DNA of 64,000 bases from CAMDPA01 sp963825625 (GTDB lineage: Bacteria > Pseudomonadota > Alphaproteobacteria > Rhizobiales > Hyphomicrobiaceae), in contig CAWGUF010000015.1 of assembly GCA_963825625.1 (NCBI GenBank), positions 29,082-93,081 of the forward strand. Reading direction: 5' to 3'. The first letter of the stretch is position 1; every line of letters begins with the position of its first letter. Of the stretch, positions 1 through 9,182 are shown piece by piece. Made by a program: the position numbers and the translations under genes. The notes under the pieces are model-generated. The model was not told the origin of the DNA. It did no database searches and saw only the letters and a list, made by a program, of their open reading frames with translations.

Positions 1-165
1 ATCGAGATCCGACAGAGGCGGCGGGGGACCAGCGTACGAGCGGCCCGGCAGGTAGAGCATATACCAAAGCAATGACGCAGCCGCGGCAACGACCAGCAGC
101 GCCACTACGAGCAAGAGCCGGCGTGTGGTCATGATGCTGCGCCCCTCACCGCGCTGTTGGCTCAT
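1..165 (-). CDS. N-terminus of a membrane-anchored protein (partial)
   Basis: The gene runs off the left edge, so only the first ~50 residues are visible. Reading the minus strand from the ATG at 165 (alternative ATG at 132, same frame) gives a short basic N-terminus. A long hydrophobic stretch (LLLVVALLVVAAAASLLWY) follows, and then a proline-rich linker containing AGPPPPLSD. This is a single N-terminal signal anchor or uncleaved signal peptide followed by a periplasmic part that lies outside the window. No family can be assigned. It lies downstream of the aminopeptidase gene on the same strand, 46 bases after its stop, so the two could be co-transcribed. Confidence 0.55.
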   Translation of the reverse strand, partial: MSQQRGEGRSIMTTRRLLLVVALLVVAAAASLLWYMLYLPGRSYAGPPPPLSDLD

Positions 166-211
166 CGTCAGACAGGAAACCCGCAACCTGCTTTGCCGGC
201 ATTGTGCGTCG

Positions 212-2068
212 TCAAAGGCGCAGCGTCGCCGTCGCCGACTTCAGCCATGTCCGTTCAGCAGTGTCGAGGCCTGGGCCGATCTCGGCGAGCACGCGCGCAT
301 GATAGTCGTTGACCCACTGCCGCTCAGGCGCGGTGAGCTCATTCACGGCGATCAGCCGCCTGTCGTAGGGCGCCAGTGTCAGCGTCTCGAAACCGAGCAT
401 CGAGCGCTCTCCCCCCTTCGGCACATGGCCTTCGGTTACCCGAACGAGATTCTCTATGCGGATGCCGTAGGCGCCCTGCTTGTAGTAGCCCGGCTCGTTC
501 GACAGGATCATCCCCGGCTCGAGCGCCACCATGCCGCGCTTGGAGATCGAGGCCGGCCCTTCGTGCACCGACAGATAGCTGCCGACGCCGTGGCCCGTGC
601 CGTGGTCGTAGTCGAGCCCGATCTCCCACAACGCGCGCCTCGCCAGCGCATCAATATCGACGCCGCGCGTGCCAGCCGGGAAGCGGGCCGTGGAAATCGC
701 AATGTGGCCGCGCAACACCGCCGTATAACGTTGACGCATCTCCTCGGTCGGCCCGCCTATCGCGACGGTGCGCGTGATGTCGGTCGTTCCATCCGTATAC
801 TGTGCGCCGGAGTCGATCAGGAACAGCTCGCCCGGACGCAGCCGGCGGTTGGTAGCGGTGGTCACACGGTAGTGGACGATCGCACCATTGGGGCCGGATC
901 CGGAAATCGTGTCGAAGCTGATATCCCGCAACATCTTAGAACGGGCGCGGAAGTCCTCCAGCCGACGAACGGCCTCGATCTCGTCGACCTCGCCGGCTGG
1001 CGCCGCGCGATCGAGCCAGGCGAGAAATCGCGCAACGGCGATGCCGTCGCGCTGGTGCGCCGCCCGGGCACCCTTGATTTCCGCCGCGACCTTGCGGGCC
1101 TTGGGGCCGATGCAGGGATCGCGACCGGAAGCGACGCATTGCCGGCCGAGCGTCTTCACGATGGCGTGGGCCGCGGTTTCGAGGTCGACGCGCACGCGCT
1201 TCTTCTGCTGCCTCAACTCCTTCAACCTAGCAACAAGCGCGCCTGAGACCGAGGAGGCCCGGCCGGCCGAACTCGTCGCTGCCGGAGATACAATGCGCGC
1301 AACGCCGGCAAGGTGGTCTCGGACGCTGGCGTCGACGCGCCCCCGTTCCACGAAGAGCTCGACCTTGCCACGCGCCGGCACGATGGCGAACGCCAGTGCC
1401 ACAGGATTGTGCGAGACATCAGTGCCACGAATATTCAGCAGCCATGCGATCGAATCCGGCAACGTCAGCACAGCCGAATCCTGACCAGCCGACCTCAGCT
1501 CGGCCTGAAGCAACTCCAGCTTCTTTTCCGCTGGCGTGCCGGCATACTTCAGCGGGTGCGGGACCACGGGCTTCATCGGCGGCAGGGGACGCTCGCCACC
1601 CCACGCCTGATCGACGATATTGCGGCGGAGCGCGCGCAGGCGAAGCCCAGCCGGCTTCAATGTCTCGCTCAGGCGCGCGATCTCTGCTGCGGTGTGCAGC
1701 CAAGGGTCGTAGCCGATCGTGCTGCCGGCCGGCAGCTTGGTCCGGAGCCAATCGGAAATCTTCTGCTCGGGAACCTGCTGGATCTCGAATAGCGAGAGAT
1801 CAGCCTGCTGACGCACCTGCACTGTATAACGACCGTCCACGAACAATGCGGCAATGCGCTGGCCGATCACGGCAGCTCCGGCCGAGCCTGTGAAGCCGGT
1901 GAGCCAGGCCAGGCGTTCGGCGGAAGGAGGGACATATTCGCCCTGATGCTGGTCGGCGCGCGGCACGAGCAGCGCACCGAGCTGCCGCGCAATCATGATC
2001 TCGCGCACGCGGGCGACGCGCTCTGCCGCCGCGCCCATGCCTGCCGTGGTCTCGAAGTCCTGGAACAT
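212..2068 (-). CDS. Xaa-Pro aminopeptidase, M24B family (618 aa)
   Basis: Metallopeptidase that removes an N-terminal residue preceding proline. The ~600-residue length fits the long three-domain aminopeptidase P type: two creatinase-like N-terminal domains (about 15-310), a pita-bread catalytic domain (about 330-545) and a C-terminal cap. The dinuclear metal ligands are visible in order: D419 (LIDSGAQY), D430 (TDGTTDITRT), H493 (TGHGVGSY), E525 (NEPGYY) and E539 (IRIEN). VHEGP at about 501 supplies the second active-site His. All ligands are present, so it should be active; cytoplasmic by absence of a signal. prmA lies 82 bases upstream on the same strand. Confidence 0.93.
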   Translation of the reverse strand: MFQDFETTAGMGAAAERVARVREIMIARQLGALLVPRADQHQGEYVPPSAERLAWLTGFTGSAGAAVIGQRIAALFVDGRYTVQVRQQADLSLFEIQQVPEQKISDWLRTKLPAGSTIGYDPWLHTAAEIARLSETLKPAGLRLRALRRNIVDQAWGGERPLPPMKPVVPHPLKYAGTPAEKKLELLQAELRSAGQDSAVLTLPDSIAWLLNIRGTDVSHNPVALAFAIVPARGKVELFVERGRVDASVRDHLAGVARIVSPAATSSAGRASSVSGALVARLKELRQQKKRVRVDLETAAHAIVKTLGRQCVASGRDPCIGPKARKVAAEIKGARAAHQRDGIAVARFLAWLDRAAPAGEVDEIEAVRRLEDFRARSKMLRDISFDTISGSGPNGAIVHYRVTTATNRRLRPGELFLIDSGAQYTDGTTDITRTVAIGGPTEEMRQRYTAVLRGHIAISTARFPAGTRGVDIDALARRALWEIGLDYDHGTGHGVGSYLSVHEGPASISKRGMVALEPGMILSNEPGYYKQGAYGIRIENLVRVTEGHVPKGGERSMLGFETLTLAPYDRRLIAVNELTAPERQWVNDYHARVLAEIGPGLDTAERTWLKSATATLRL

Positions 2069-2150
2069 CCGCTTATCCCCGCGCCGATACCGTCACCGAC
2101 CAGACGTGGCTGCAGTGATAAGGCCTCCCGGCCGCCGGCGCCAGACCGGC

Positions 2151-3059
2151 TTAACTCCGCTTTATCAGGGTCAGCGTGGCCCAGCCTGCGAGCTCCAGGC
2201 GCTGGTCCAGGATGAAGCCGCGCGCCAGATACGCACCAAGGACCTCGCGGGACTGGCGAACGAGCAAGCCTGAGAGTATCAGTCGCCCACCAGGGGCAAC
2301 AGAACGGGCAATGGGCGAAGCGAGGCTTACCAGCGGTCCGGCCAGAATGTTTGCGACCACAAGATCGTAGCGGCCGCGTCTCTTCCTGCGCGCCCCCGGG
2401 ACGCCGGCACAGGCGAGGCATTCGATCGCACACGCACCATTGACGCGGGCATTGGCGTGGGCGACCTCGACCGCGACCGGATCGATATCGCTGGCGACCA
2501 CCACGGCGGCGGGTGCCAGCCTTTGCGCCGCAATTGCAAGGACGCCGGAACCGCAGCCCAGATCAAGTACGGATCGCGGCGGCCGCTGTCGCACTGTCCG
2601 ATCGATCGCCATCAGGCAGCCGGACGTGGTTGCGTGATGGGCAGTACCGAACGCCTCGCCGGCATCGATCTCGATACGCAGCGGACCGCGACCCACCCGG
2701 GCGCGGTCATGGCTGCCATGGACGGTGAAGCGGCCGGCGGCAACGGGCGGCAGCGCGGCCTGCGAGATCGCGACCCAATTCTCGTCGGGGACAGGTCGAC
2801 GCGTGAGGCTGAGGTCGTCCAGGCTCAGAAGCGATGTCAGCTGCTCTGCAAGCAGATCAGTATCCGTCTCGACCTGGTAATAGGCATCGATGCGCCAGCG
2901 CGTACCGTCCTCGAAGCATGCCACAGCGGCTGCCGGCGGCTCGATCAACTCCTCCAGCGCGGCGGCAATACGTCTGGCCAGAATGCTGTCCTCGACATGG
3001 ATTTCGACCCGCTCAGGCACAAGCTGCACCCCTGCCGGCGATGTTGGCGGTCGCGCCAT
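2151..3059 (-). CDS. prmA: Ribosomal protein L11 methyltransferase PrmA
   Basis: SAM-dependent methyltransferase predicted to methylate ribosomal protein L11. The SAM-binding motif I is VLDLGCGSGVLAIAA. It is preceded by the PrmA-typical block EAFGTAHHATTSGCL and followed by the NILAGPL motif that corresponds to the catalytic N-x-x-x segment. I chose the ATG at 3059 (MARPPTSP) because the upstream extension in the same frame overlaps the preceding gene and looks like antisense coding. The product is then 302 residues, normal for the family. The gene begins 11 bases after the DUF3754 gene stop, which suggests one transcript with it. Confidence 0.92.
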   Translation of the reverse strand: MARPPTSPAGVQLVPERVEIHVEDSILARRIAAALEELIEPPAAAVACFEDGTRWRIDAYYQVETDTDLLAEQLTSLLSLDDLSLTRRPVPDENWVAISQAALPPVAAGRFTVHGSHDRARVGRGPLRIEIDAGEAFGTAHHATTSGCLMAIDRTVRQRPPRSVLDLGCGSGVLAIAAQRLAPAAVVVASDIDPVAVEVAHANARVNGACAIECLACAGVPGARRKRRGRYDLVVANILAGPLVSLASPIARSVAPGGRLILSGLLVRQSREVLGAYLARGFILDQRLELAGWATLTLIKRS

Positions 3060-3070
3060 GTGCAGAGTGC

Positions 3071-4597
3071 TCACCGTCGCGATGCTCCGTTCGCATCGTT
3101 GCCGTGCTGGTCGATCTCCCGCCCCGGCAGGTCCTCGTGATGCGGAAGCCGATCGAGGATGACATCCCACATCTCGTCGATGCGATCCGCGGCCGCGTGC
3201 GGCGGAAAGACGCGAAGCGTGCCGTCGGGCTCCTCGGTGAGGATGCCATCCGCCTTGAGCCGCTGATAGGCGTCCATGACATCGAAATCGACGTCGAGGC
3301 CGAACTCGCGCTGGATATAGGATTCGATCGCCCGATCAACTGCAGCCAAATCACTGATGTGGACCCGCTCCTTGGCAAGCACGCTGTACAGCAGGATTTC
3401 CTCCTTGAAGTCCTCCTCGGCGGCACGATCCGCAAGCGTCGTCAGCACACCGCGGTTGTCGGCCATCGAGTGGAAATAGAGATTCTGCGCCATGACCACC
3501 ATGTATTTCTGCTTGGTGTTCATGACATTCATGACCTGGCGCACAATGACCATGCCCAACGCACCGACGGCCGGCACGGCCGTAATCGGGTTGGAGAACA
3601 GCAATGCCAGCTTGCCGGCGGCGCCCACAACGCCGGTGCCCAGCGCGCCACCGCCTGTAACGCCCAGCCAAACCTTGTCCCGCAGGCGGAACTTGACCTG
3701 CGTATTGGGGAAAATCATCTCGATGTCGGTACGCGGGATGTTCTGGAACAGCTTCAGATAGATATTGCCCGGAGTAACCTGCGCCGGGATGCCGGCGCGC
3801 AATTTCCTGACGTACTTGCGCGCTTCCTCGCGCGTTATGCGCATCTGCCGAGCGACATCCTCGACGTGCGCTTCCTCCGGCTTGATTTTGAACAGCACGG
3901 CTACGCGCCGGAAGATCGGCACATCGAATTCCTGCTTGCGCAGGAAGTTCGACAGCTTGCGCCGGTGCTCCTTCTTTACCGAAGCGCCGCGGTAGTAGAT
4001 CAGCAACTCCTCGAAGACCTGGAAATCGACCTTCAGATCGAGACCATAGTGGCTTTCCCTGGTCAGGATCAGATGCTCGATATCGTCACGCTCGACCTTG
4101 ATATAGTTGGCCTGCACCAGCAGGTCTTCAGTGCCGGCGACGATCTCGGCCTGCAGCTTACTGCGCTCATCGTCGGTAAAGACCCGTGTGACAAACAGGT
4201 CGCTGTCGGGGGCGAACGGCTCGTAGGCCTGAAGCAGCCGCGCCAACCGGCTCGTGTGGCTCTGCTGACGCCAATAATCCAGATACCGGAAGAAGCGCTT
4301 GACCTGCTGCGCCTCGCCGGGCTGCCATGCCTGGGGCCGCGCCAGCCTGTCGACCAGTGCCCGGCGCGAGACCGGGATGAAATGCTCATTAGGCCGGCGA
4401 TCGTCGCCGCCGATGACCTCGTCCCAAACGGGATCCGCTTCCACGGGCGGGGACCATGATCGGTCGCTCCCGGCAGCGATAGCGGATTGTTCCGAAACGG
4501 ACCGATCCACACCGTTGAGATGCTGCGCAGGCCTTCCCGCCGTGTCGGCGATACTCGCGGCCGGCTCTGGCAGCCGGGGTCTGCTCGAATTGGGCAT
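3071..4597 (-). CDS. DUF3754 / TMEM143-like membrane protein (508 aa)
   Basis: Conserved protein of unknown biochemical role. The central and C-terminal parts (about 60-440) match the DUF3754 layout: charged segments (RKLSNFLRKQEF, RRVAVLFKIKPEEAHVEDV), then IPRTDIEMIFPNTQVKFR. A glycine-rich, weakly hydrophobic region with probable membrane helices follows (VTGGGALGTGVVGAAGKLAL, ITAVPAVGALGMVIVRQVM), and then KYMVVMAQNLYFHSMADNRG. A charged tail ends in a His/Asp-rich stretch. It is first in a likely minus-strand unit with prmA. Start choice is uncertain because the first ~30 residues are low complexity. Confidence 0.8.
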   Translation of the reverse strand: MPNSSRPRLPEPAASIADTAGRPAQHLNGVDRSVSEQSAIAAGSDRSWSPPVEADPVWDEVIGGDDRRPNEHFIPVSRRALVDRLARPQAWQPGEAQQVKRFFRYLDYWRQQSHTSRLARLLQAYEPFAPDSDLFVTRVFTDDERSKLQAEIVAGTEDLLVQANYIKVERDDIEHLILTRESHYGLDLKVDFQVFEELLIYYRGASVKKEHRRKLSNFLRKQEFDVPIFRRVAVLFKIKPEEAHVEDVARQMRITREEARKYVRKLRAGIPAQVTPGNIYLKLFQNIPRTDIEMIFPNTQVKFRLRDKVWLGVTGGGALGTGVVGAAGKLALLFSNPITAVPAVGALGMVIVRQVMNVMNTKQKYMVVMAQNLYFHSMADNRGVLTTLADRAAEEDFKEEILLYSVLAKERVHISDLAAVDRAIESYIQREFGLDVDFDVMDAYQRLKADGILTEEPDGTLRVFPPHAAADRIDEMWDVILDRLPHHEDLPGREIDQHGNDANGASRR

Positions 4598-5069
4598 CGC
4601 GGGCTGCCTCCCCTCACACTCTTTCGTTCAGGTCCGCTCAATCGGAAGGCACGGTAGCAGCATGGTTACCTGCGTGACATGCTGTTGCCCATACCCGCAA
4701 TACGCGGTGTCCACCCAATCATGGGCCTGGCCAATCATGGGCCCGGACGGTAGCACCGGACGTGCCACTTTCCGGCCCGCGTTTCAGCCACCGTACCCCA
4801 TCGTTGCCGGATTTCCCGGTCCTCAAGCTTACTTTTGACCTAGTATTTTGGCAGGTTGGGGGCAACCATCTGTGCCCGGCGATTACCCAGCTTTCGCTCG
4901 ACGGCCCAATTGCTGGGCTGGTGGACCCTGTCGTCATACGACGCCGGGTGGCGGCCTGACCAGGGCCGTGCCCCGCGATTGCCGGATTGGCATGCACCTT
5001 GCCCGGGAGGAGCTGCAGGTTTGGGGCCGATTGCTCGGGCAGCGAATCGAATTGGGAGAGCCTTGTAGG
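4598..5069. other. Intergenic region with a 13-bp direct repeat
   Basis: This gap separates two divergent genes and should carry both promoters. No convincing gene is visible. CCAATCATGGGCC occurs twice, at 4716-4728 and 4732-4744, three bases apart, and the second copy runs into a GGGCCC palindrome. The sequence from about 4826 (TTTTGACCTAGTATTTTGGCA) is the most AT-rich part and is the best place for a plus-strand promoter, but no spacing-correct sigma-70 pair can be asserted. Confidence 0.45.
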
Positions 5070-7475
5070 ATGGCGGAAGGTACCAGCGTGGCGCCCGCTC
5101 CGGCCGATGATCCATCGGCCGAGCTGAGCGAGGCAGAGCAGGATGTCGTGCGGGCCGTGCTGGCGGGTGAGCAGGCCGACGGAAAGCGCCGGATCGTACG
5201 CGCATCCGTGGTGCGGGATCTCGTTCTTGAACGACGTCCAGGCTGGCAGCTTCCGCCTGTGGGGATCCGCCTCAATCGCGTCATTATTCAGGGCTGCCTC
5301 GACCTCGAAGGCTGCACCCTCTCCAAACCCTTCCTGATCTGGCATTCGCGCTTCGAAGGCGGCGGCGACAAGGGCGCGCTCGTCATACGCGACGGTCGCC
5401 TGAAACGGCTCGGCATCCATTCCTGCACGGTGCTGGGCAATGTGATCGCAGACCGGGTGGAGATCGAGAACGGCCTCTTCATGGGCGGCGGCAAGGTTGC
5501 CGGAGCGCTATACGTGCGCGGCGGCACCATAGGCGGCGCGCTGGCGATCGACGGGACCGAATTGGGCAACGGCACGGCCGCGCTGCTCGGCGCCGGTGTG
5601 AGCATCTCGGGCCCTCTGATCATCCGCCGCGCGAAGATCTCAGGCGAGGTTGCGATACCGCGCGCCAATCTCAATGCGGGCATTTACGCGGAAGACATGA
5701 AACTCGCCTTCGACGGCATCGCGCTCAATGCGGAGAGCGCCAAAATCCGCGGCGACGTCCTGATGGATCGTGCGGAGATCGAGGGCGGAGTATCGCTGCA
5801 GAACGTCCGACTGACGGGCCGGCTCGCGGCTGACGCGATCGTCGTATCCCGCTTTCCGGTTGCCATCGATGCCAGCGGATTGAACGTCACGAACGGCATT
5901 TCCATGCAGCATGGGCGCCTCAAGGGCTCGCTGGTGCTGGATGGCGCGGAGGTCGGCAAAGCGTTCCGTGCCGAAGCGCTCGACATCAACGGCAACGAGA
6001 CCGCCATCAGCGCAGACGTGATCAAGGTCGCGGGCAACTGGGAATTGCCGCGTGCAAGGCTGCTTGGACAGCTCAGGTGCCCTGGCACCGAGATCGAGGG
6101 GCAACTGCGGATGACCGAGATCAGCATCTTCGGCAAGGAGATCGCGATCCGCGCAGACGGGGCCCGCATCCGTGGCGGTTGCTACATGTCGCGATCCGTC
6201 ATCACCGGCCTGGTCCGGCTGCCGGCGGCCGATATCGGAAATCAGTTCCGATTGCGCAGCGCAACCATCAAGGTGGAGCAAGGCGCCGCACTGCTCGCTC
6301 CAGGTGCTACCTTCCGGCGAGATGTCGAGCTCGACAAGGGTTTTCAGACGGTCGGCGCAGTAATCCTCGATCATGCCGTGATCTCCGGTGCCCTGACGCT
6401 GGAGACCAGCCATCTGATGAGCGCGGCGATCGCCAGATCCGGCAGAGGGCAGAAGATCCGCGACGCGTGGCGCAGCACCGATGGCGACGAGCTTGCATTG
6501 AGCCTCGTGGATGCACAGGTCGATCGTCTGGTGATGCCCGACCGCGCCGATGAAAGGCCGCGTGGCATCGTCGATCTGTCGCGGGCGCATGTCGGCAGCT
6601 TTCTCGATTTTGCCGACACCTGGCCGCCGCCGCCAGCCAAACGTACGATGTCGGAGGATGGACGCGATATCGATCATCTCGTGCTCGATGGACTGTCGTA
6701 CGAACACCTCAGCAATCCCTCGGGTGCCCGTGCCCCTTCGGGAGCGGGCCGGCATTCGCGGTCCGACGACCGGGTCGCTCAACGCCGCATCGCCTGGCTC
6801 GAATCGCAGCCGGAATGCGATGTCAGGGACCATTTCAAACCGCAGGCCTGGGTGACTCTGGCCGACCGGCTGGCGCAGCAAGGGTATCTGGAGGATGCAA
6901 GGCGCATCGACATCGCCAGAGCCCGGGGCGAGCGCCGAAGTCACGCGGCCACTTCAGCCTCGCGCTGGCAGAGCCGCCTGCTCGACTGGTTTGCGCTGTA
7001 CGGCCACAATCCTTGGCGAACGATATTGTGGATGACCATCGTCGTACTGCTATTCGCGGGTGTCTGGTCGTGGGCAGCGCGCCAGTGCACCACTCTGGAA
7101 TGCTTCGACGAGCGTGTGTTCGTCGTCACCCATCGCGACAGCTATACGCCGGAGACATTCAGCACGTCGTATCCGGCGTTCAATCCGCTGGCCTACTCAT
7201 TCGACGTGTTCGTGCCATTCGTCAGTTTCGGCTACGAGGACCATTGGCGACCGAACATGAACTGGGGTCCGATTGCGGAACTGCCGCTGCCAAGCGAGCT
7301 GGCGTTTACCCGCCCGGACGGCAAGCCGATCTCCACCATCGCGATAACGTGGGGGGGGATCCTTTATGTGCTGACGGTTCTCGAAGCGATCCTGGGTCTC
7401 GTGCTGACCTCGCTCGCGGTTACCGGTTTCACCGGCCTTCTCAGAGGGAGGAGTGGTGAGCGCGGATCGCTTTAG
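5070..7475 (+). CDS. Large beta-repeat protein with C-terminal membrane anchor (801 aa)
   Basis: No enzyme family is recognised. Residues ~70-470 consist of degenerate ~20-residue units built around alternating small/hydrophobic residues (for example IRLNRVIIQGCLDLEGCTL, GALYVRGGTIGGALAIDG). This pattern is that of a parallel beta-helix or pentapeptide/bactofilin-like solenoid. A linker (about 470-640) leads to two membrane segments, TILWMTIVVLLFAGVWSWAA and a final one around ILYVLTVLEAILGLVLTSLA. Between them is a ~90-residue probable periplasmic loop with two Cys (CTTLECF). The start at 5070 is chosen for the GGGAG-like ribosome site just upstream and loss of repeat character before it. 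Some databases label relatives 'membrane-associated oxidoreductase'; nothing here supports redox chemistry. Confidence 0.7.
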   Translation: MAEGTSVAPAPADDPSAELSEAEQDVVRAVLAGEQADGKRRIVRASVVRDLVLERRPGWQLPPVGIRLNRVIIQGCLDLEGCTLSKPFLIWHSRFEGGGDKGALVIRDGRLKRLGIHSCTVLGNVIADRVEIENGLFMGGGKVAGALYVRGGTIGGALAIDGTELGNGTAALLGAGVSISGPLIIRRAKISGEVAIPRANLNAGIYAEDMKLAFDGIALNAESAKIRGDVLMDRAEIEGGVSLQNVRLTGRLAADAIVVSRFPVAIDASGLNVTNGISMQHGRLKGSLVLDGAEVGKAFRAEALDINGNETAISADVIKVAGNWELPRARLLGQLRCPGTEIEGQLRMTEISIFGKEIAIRADGARIRGGCYMSRSVITGLVRLPAADIGNQFRLRSATIKVEQGAALLAPGATFRRDVELDKGFQTVGAVILDHAVISGALTLETSHLMSAAIARSGRGQKIRDAWRSTDGDELALSLVDAQVDRLVMPDRADERPRGIVDLSRAHVGSFLDFADTWPPPPAKRTMSEDGRDIDHLVLDGLSYEHLSNPSGARAPSGAGRHSRSDDRVAQRRIAWLESQPECDVRDHFKPQAWVTLADRLAQQGYLEDARRIDIARARGERRSHAATSASRWQSRLLDWFALYGHNPWRTILWMTIVVLLFAGVWSWAARQCTTLECFDERVFVVTHRDSYTPETFSTSYPAFNPLAYSFDVFVPFVSFGYEDHWRPNMNWGPIAELPLPSELAFTRPDGKPISTIAITWGGILYVLTVLEAILGLVLTSLAVTGFTGLLRGRSGERGSL

Positions 7476-7626
7476 CCGAAACGCGCGGCCGCTGGGACGG
7501 CAATGCGTCGAAGACATGAACGTTGTCATTATCCGTGCTTCAGAACGCGTTCAGCGCAGAACAGTTATTCCTGGGTGCATCAAACGGCCTGACGGCCAAG
7601 ACCAACTCGCACCAAGGACGACAAAC

Positions 7627-8058
7627 ATGATCAGGACAAGCTTGATCTCCACACTGTTGCTGATGGCTGCACCTGCGCTGGCTACCGCACAGGAAGCCCC
7701 GCGTGGCCTGGACGGCTACGGACGTCACTTCGAGACTGTGCTGCAGTCCCATCGGCATGTGCGCGGCATGTGGGACATCCAACGCCGCGTCGGTGTCCAG
7801 CAGCGCCGCATTGCCGAGGGGCGCCGCTCCGGCCAATTGACCCGCTGGGAATACTTCAGGCTGCAGGCGCGGCAGGCCGACATTCGCGACGCCATGCGAC
7901 ATGCCGCACGAGACGGAATTGTGCATCCATTCGAGCGCGCCCGTCTTCACGCCATGCTCGATGCTTCCAGCCAGGCCATTCGCAGGGAGAAGCATGACGC
8001 CCAGACACGCGACAGGTGGCGCAGGATCGGTAGGGCTGGACGCGGCTGGTGGTTCTGA
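7627..8058 (+). CDS. Small secreted helical protein (143 aa)
   Basis: A cleavable signal peptide is clear (LISTLLLMAAPALATAQ, with probable cleavage after ALATA). The mature part is almost entirely charged helix. It has a recurrent pattern seen in unnamed proteobacterial exported proteins: a block like QQRRIAEGRRSGQLTRWE, then RLQARQADIRDAM, then DGIVHPFERARLHAMLDASS with a final basic/aromatic tail (GRGWWF). The 'DG..hp.ERarLh.mLd..s..I' pattern resembles EF-hand-like or CpxP-like helical hairpins only loosely. Function unknown, periplasmic by the signal. The ATG at 7627 is chosen because the signal peptide starts there. Confidence 0.75.
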   Translation: MIRTSLISTLLLMAAPALATAQEAPRGLDGYGRHFETVLQSHRHVRGMWDIQRRVGVQQRRIAEGRRSGQLTRWEYFRLQARQADIRDAMRHAARDGIVHPFERARLHAMLDASSQAIRREKHDAQTRDRWRRIGRAGRGWWF

Positions 8059-8165
8059 CAGGCTGGGAATGTGCAACCGGTTGCAGAACGCAATACGCTC
8101 AGACGCCAAGCACCCGCACCAGTCAAATTGCCGATCGGCTGCTGAGCCGGTTCAGGAACAAGTTG

Positions 8166-8864
8166 CTACTTCTTGTTCCTGAACTGGTCGAGACTGAATA
8201 CCTTGGCGCCGGCGCCAGGCGGTGCCCCGCCGTCTTCGGAGGTCTCTCCGGCGGCAGCAGTTGACGGTGCTGGCAGCGACTTCGGGGCCGGCTCCGATGG
8301 GCGCGGTACGAATAATGCGGGTGCGTTGTCGGCGGCCGGGGCGCCTGCTGCGCCTTCGTCCTCCCGGCCTTCGACTTGCGGCTTGTTGCGTGGCCGGATA
8401 CGCCGCTCGCCACCGCGACCGCCCTGGCGGGACCCCGACAGATCATTGCCATGCGCATCACGGCGCCGCACCGGCCCGCCGGCTTCGCCCGGATCGTCCA
8501 GCTGAGCCGGATCGGCAAACTGCAATGTGAAGCGAACGCTCGGATCGTGGAAACCGCGCAGGGCCGAGAACGGCACCACGAGCCGCTCCGGGATGCCGTC
8601 GAACGTCAGCTTGACCTCGAACCGCTCGTCGGTGACCGCCAGGTCCCAGAAGCGATGCTGCAGGACGATCATCATCTCGTCCGGATACTTTTCCTTGAGC
8701 CTGCGGGACAGGACGACGCCCACCGCCTGCGTATCAAACGCAATATAGAAATGATGATCGCCAGGCAGACCGGTCTCTGTCACCTGCGTGAGAACCGCGC
8801 GGACGACTCCACGCAAGGCGTCCTGCGTCAGCTTTTCGTAATTGATCAACTGTCCCGCCGTCAT
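8166..8864 (-). CDS. sspB: SspB-type ClpXP adaptor (232 aa)
   Basis: Alphaproteobacterial SspB delivers ssrA-tagged peptides to ClpXP. Residues ~1-130 match the substrate-binding domain: INYEKLTQDALRGVVRAVL, LPGDHHFYIAFDT, LSRRLKEKYPDEMMIVLQHR, FWDLAV and LVVPFSALRGFHDPSV. The remainder is a low-complexity Ala/Pro/Gly linker. It ends in a short conserved-looking tail (VFSLDQFRNKK) that matches the ClpX-docking tail position of SspB. The start MTAGQLINYE (8864) is preferred over the ATG nine codons upstream because family members begin close to the INY motif. Confidence 0.88.
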   Translation of the reverse strand: MTAGQLINYEKLTQDALRGVVRAVLTQVTETGLPGDHHFYIAFDTQAVGVVLSRRLKEKYPDEMMIVLQHRFWDLAVTDERFEVKLTFDGIPERLVVPFSALRGFHDPSVRFTLQFADPAQLDDPGEAGGPVRRRDAHGNDLSGSRQGGRGGERRIRPRNKPQVEGREDEGAAGAPAADNAPALFVPRPSEPAPKSLPAPSTAAAGETSEDGGAPPGAGAKVFSLDQFRNKK

Positions 8865-8891
8865 GCGATCCGCGCATCTGGTAATCGACAC

Positions 8892-9182
8892 AATACTGGT
8901 CCCAGCCGGGACAACAGTGGTGGCTACCGGCTACCGACCGGACGAGGCATCGCACATCGCGGTGCGCTGCGCCGGTCCGCATGAATGCAGCCCGTTGCGT
9001 ACTATAGGATGCCCGATTCGGAAATGAAAGAGCGTGCAACATCCTCAACCTGTGTCGGCCATTGAAACGAATTGTTACGGAACAGGGACGCAAGGCCCCA
9101 ATCATCATGCCATGTTGTGTGCGCACGCCTTTGTCGTCTATGTCGAATGGAACCCGTCGCCAGCAACATCAACGGAACTTCA
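8892..9182. other. Divergent intergenic region
   Basis: Between sspB (minus) and the MmgE/PrpD gene (plus). It must hold both promoters. No hairpin, repeat or small gene stands out. Confidence 0.4.

Noticed and set aside
2834..4459. Plus-strand open frame of 541 codons
   Set aside because: Antisense to the DUF3754 and prmA genes; those carry recognisable domains and this one does not.
5640..6944. Long minus-strand open frame of 434 codons
   Set aside because: It is antisense to the beta-repeat protein; composition is Arg/Gln/Asp-rich with no family pattern, as expected of a GC-rich shadow.
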